NCBI RefSeq assembly: GCF_004684905.1
Contig: NZ_SRJC01000011.1
Coordinates: forward strand, 1,879-36,457
Direction of reading: 5' to 3'
DNA from: Halobacillus salinus
Lineage (GTDB): Bacteria > Bacillota > Bacilli > Bacillales > Halobacillaceae
DNA: 34,579 bases
This document shows, piece by piece, positions 33,822 to 34,579 of this stretch. Under the pieces are notes generated by a model. The model did no database searches. It saw only the letters and a list, made by a program, of their open reading frames with translations, and had not been told where the DNA came from. Position numbers and translations under genes: made by a program. Each line of letters begins with the position of its first letter. Position 1 is the stretch's first letter.

Positions 33822-34125
33822 GGAAATGTCAGTAAGGAGGGAGCTCTAGGCCGTTTTAGCTAAAGGAGAGGTTGGTTATGGCAGATAGACGGCATTTCTC
33901 TGCCGTTTCGGTTATGTTGGACGGGTGAAAAGGAAGGTAGGAGCTTGTTATGTGACATTTTGGAAGTTTTTTGCTGAAAAAGGGAAGAGAGAGCGAGTGT
34001 CGGCAGCTATGTGCCGTTTTGGAGCTGGAGTGAGGCGGAAATGTCAGCTAGAAGGCGGCTCTCGCACATTTTTGCTAGAGGAAAGGTTGGTTATGGCAGA
34101 TAGGCGGTGTTTCTCTGCCGTTTCG
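33822..34125. repeat. Second hairpin repeat family, cluster 2 (about six units)
   Basis: Units lie at about 33822-33856, 33878-33910, 33926-33963, 33975-34022, 34036-34073 and 34093-34125, spaced 48-60 bp. Two are nearly identical (GGTTATGGCAGATAG... to TCTCTGCCGTTTCGGT). They share blocks with cluster 1, such as GAAAAGGAAG and TATGTGCC-TTTTGGA. No credible gene is seen in 33721-34137; a 78-codon frame at 33925 reads through the repeats. Confidence 0.7.
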
Positions 34126-34208
34126 GTGAGGTTGTACAGTCAAGTCCGCAATCTTGTGTAAATTGATATCCACAATGAAATTACCTATATCGTTGAGAAG
34201 ATAGTTTT

Positions 34209-34246
34209 GATTTATCGGAGGAAAGGGCCCTTTCCTCCGATAAATC
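34209..34246. terminator. Perfect 38-bp palindrome at the transposase stop
   Basis: Two exact 19-base arms (GATTTATCGGAGGAAAGGG and complement) meet with no spacer, and the palindrome overlaps the transposase TGA by two bases. It probably stops transcription into or out of the element. Confidence 0.6.
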
Positions 34247-34579
34247 ACTTTCCACCTGGTTTCTTGTTTACGAAGAGAGGTCGTTTGAGTTTTAACATAT
34301 CCGCGTAATCCATCAATACAGCCCCTAGTAAACGAAAGGCTGATTGGGTGTTAGGGAATATGCGAATCACACGTTCTCGACGTCTGATTTCTTGGTTTAA
34401 TCTTTCTAATGAATTCGTACTTCGAATGTACACATGGTAATCTTTCGGCTCCGTCATGTACTGGATCGCATCATCAAATCCATCTTCTAATTTACGGATG
34501 GTTTTGTCTAATTTAGTATTATCACTATATTGCGTAATGAATTTTTCTTTGGACTCTCTAGCGTCTTCAGGAGAGACTG
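34245..34579 (-). CDS. IS256-family (mutator) transposase, C-terminal part
   Basis: The minus-strand frame is open from the window edge: 110 residues from VSPEDARESKEKFITQY to the stop. The motif HVYIRSTNSLERLNQEIRRRERVIRIFPN is the conserved C-terminal region of IS256-type DDE transposases, holding the last catalytic Glu in the SLERLNQEIRRR helix. The N-terminal part and the catalytic Asp residues are outside the window. No frameshift is visible in this part, so the element may be intact. The Met at 34457 is internal, not a start. Confidence 0.88.
   Translation of the reverse strand, partial: VSPEDARESKEKFITQYSDNTKLDKTIRKLEDGFDDAIQYMTEPKDYHVYIRSTNSLERLNQEIRRRERVIRIFPNTQSAFRLLGAVLMDYADMLKLKRPLFVNKKPGGK

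Larger units (their letters stand above)
34138..34579 (-). mobile_element. IS256-family insertion sequence, 3' end, running off the window
   Basis: AGTCAAGTCCGCAATCTTGT then GTAAA at 34138-34162 resembles the terminal inverted repeat of IS256 (AAGTCCG...TTGTGTAAA). The transposase C-terminus lies just inside it. The element boundary is approximate, near 34138. Confidence 0.75.

Noticed and set aside
33925-34161. A 78-codon plus-strand frame in repeat cluster 2
   Set aside because: It reads through the hairpin units into the IS end, with no ribosome binding site.

Overview
The window reads as chromosomal DNA of a spore-forming, low-to-mid GC Gram-positive bacterium of the Bacillaceae. The signs are strong AGGAGG-type ribosome binding sites with many GTG and TTG starts, sigma-A type promoters, a purine riboswitch, a cre-like site, a TxpA-like type I toxin, YtrA-type GntR/ABC genes, a UPF0182 protein and a BclA-like collagen protein. 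A moderately halophilic genus such as Halobacillus or Pontibacillus would fit the glycosylglycerate genes, but the genus is a guess. No rRNA, tRNA or CRISPR was seen.

1-6.0 kb is a surface-glycoprotein module. It holds the 3' part of a giant Gly-X-Thr collagen-like protein, a GT2 glycosyltransferase with a TPR-like tail, and a GT4 glycosyltransferase fused to an FkbM methyltransferase. The Thr-rich collagen stalk is the obvious candidate acceptor.

6.0-15.7 kb is a patchwork of single genes and short operons: an HNH protein, a macrolide-type glycosyltransferase, a RibD-C reductase, a VOC protein, several small membrane proteins, and a cysteine-rich DUF11 protein with a sigma-K-like promoter. 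Copies of one ~41-bp hairpin repeat (GGGGACGGTTCTCGTGTT plus its complement) punctuate nearly every gap. Individual copies appear to have been turned into a start codon, a stop-codon extension and a terminator, and one copy is split around a whole gene. A type I toxin/antisense RNA pair lies at 15.3-15.6 kb.

15.7-24.2 kb is the metabolic core. A divergent RpiR regulator faces a minus-strand operon: PTS EIIABC (MngA-like), GH38 alpha-mannosidase (MngB-like), GH13_18 phosphorylase (glucosylglycerate phosphorylase-like) and glycerate kinase. Together they suggest uptake and breakdown of the compatible solutes mannosylglycerate and/or glucosylglycerate to sugar phosphates and phosphoglycerate. 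The control region holds a TGTACA-based operator overlapping the -35 and a cre-like roadblock.

24.2-34.6 kb carries a GGCT-like protein, a guanine-type riboswitch with a PbuG-type purine permease, a small membrane protein, a UPF0182 membrane protein, a YtrA-type GntR/ABC ATPase/permease operon with a palindromic operator, and a minus-strand GNAT, small protein and SnoaL-like group. Two gene-free stretches (30.2-30.5 and 33.8-34.1 kb) hold a second, unrelated hairpin repeat family. The window ends inside an IS256-family insertion sequence.
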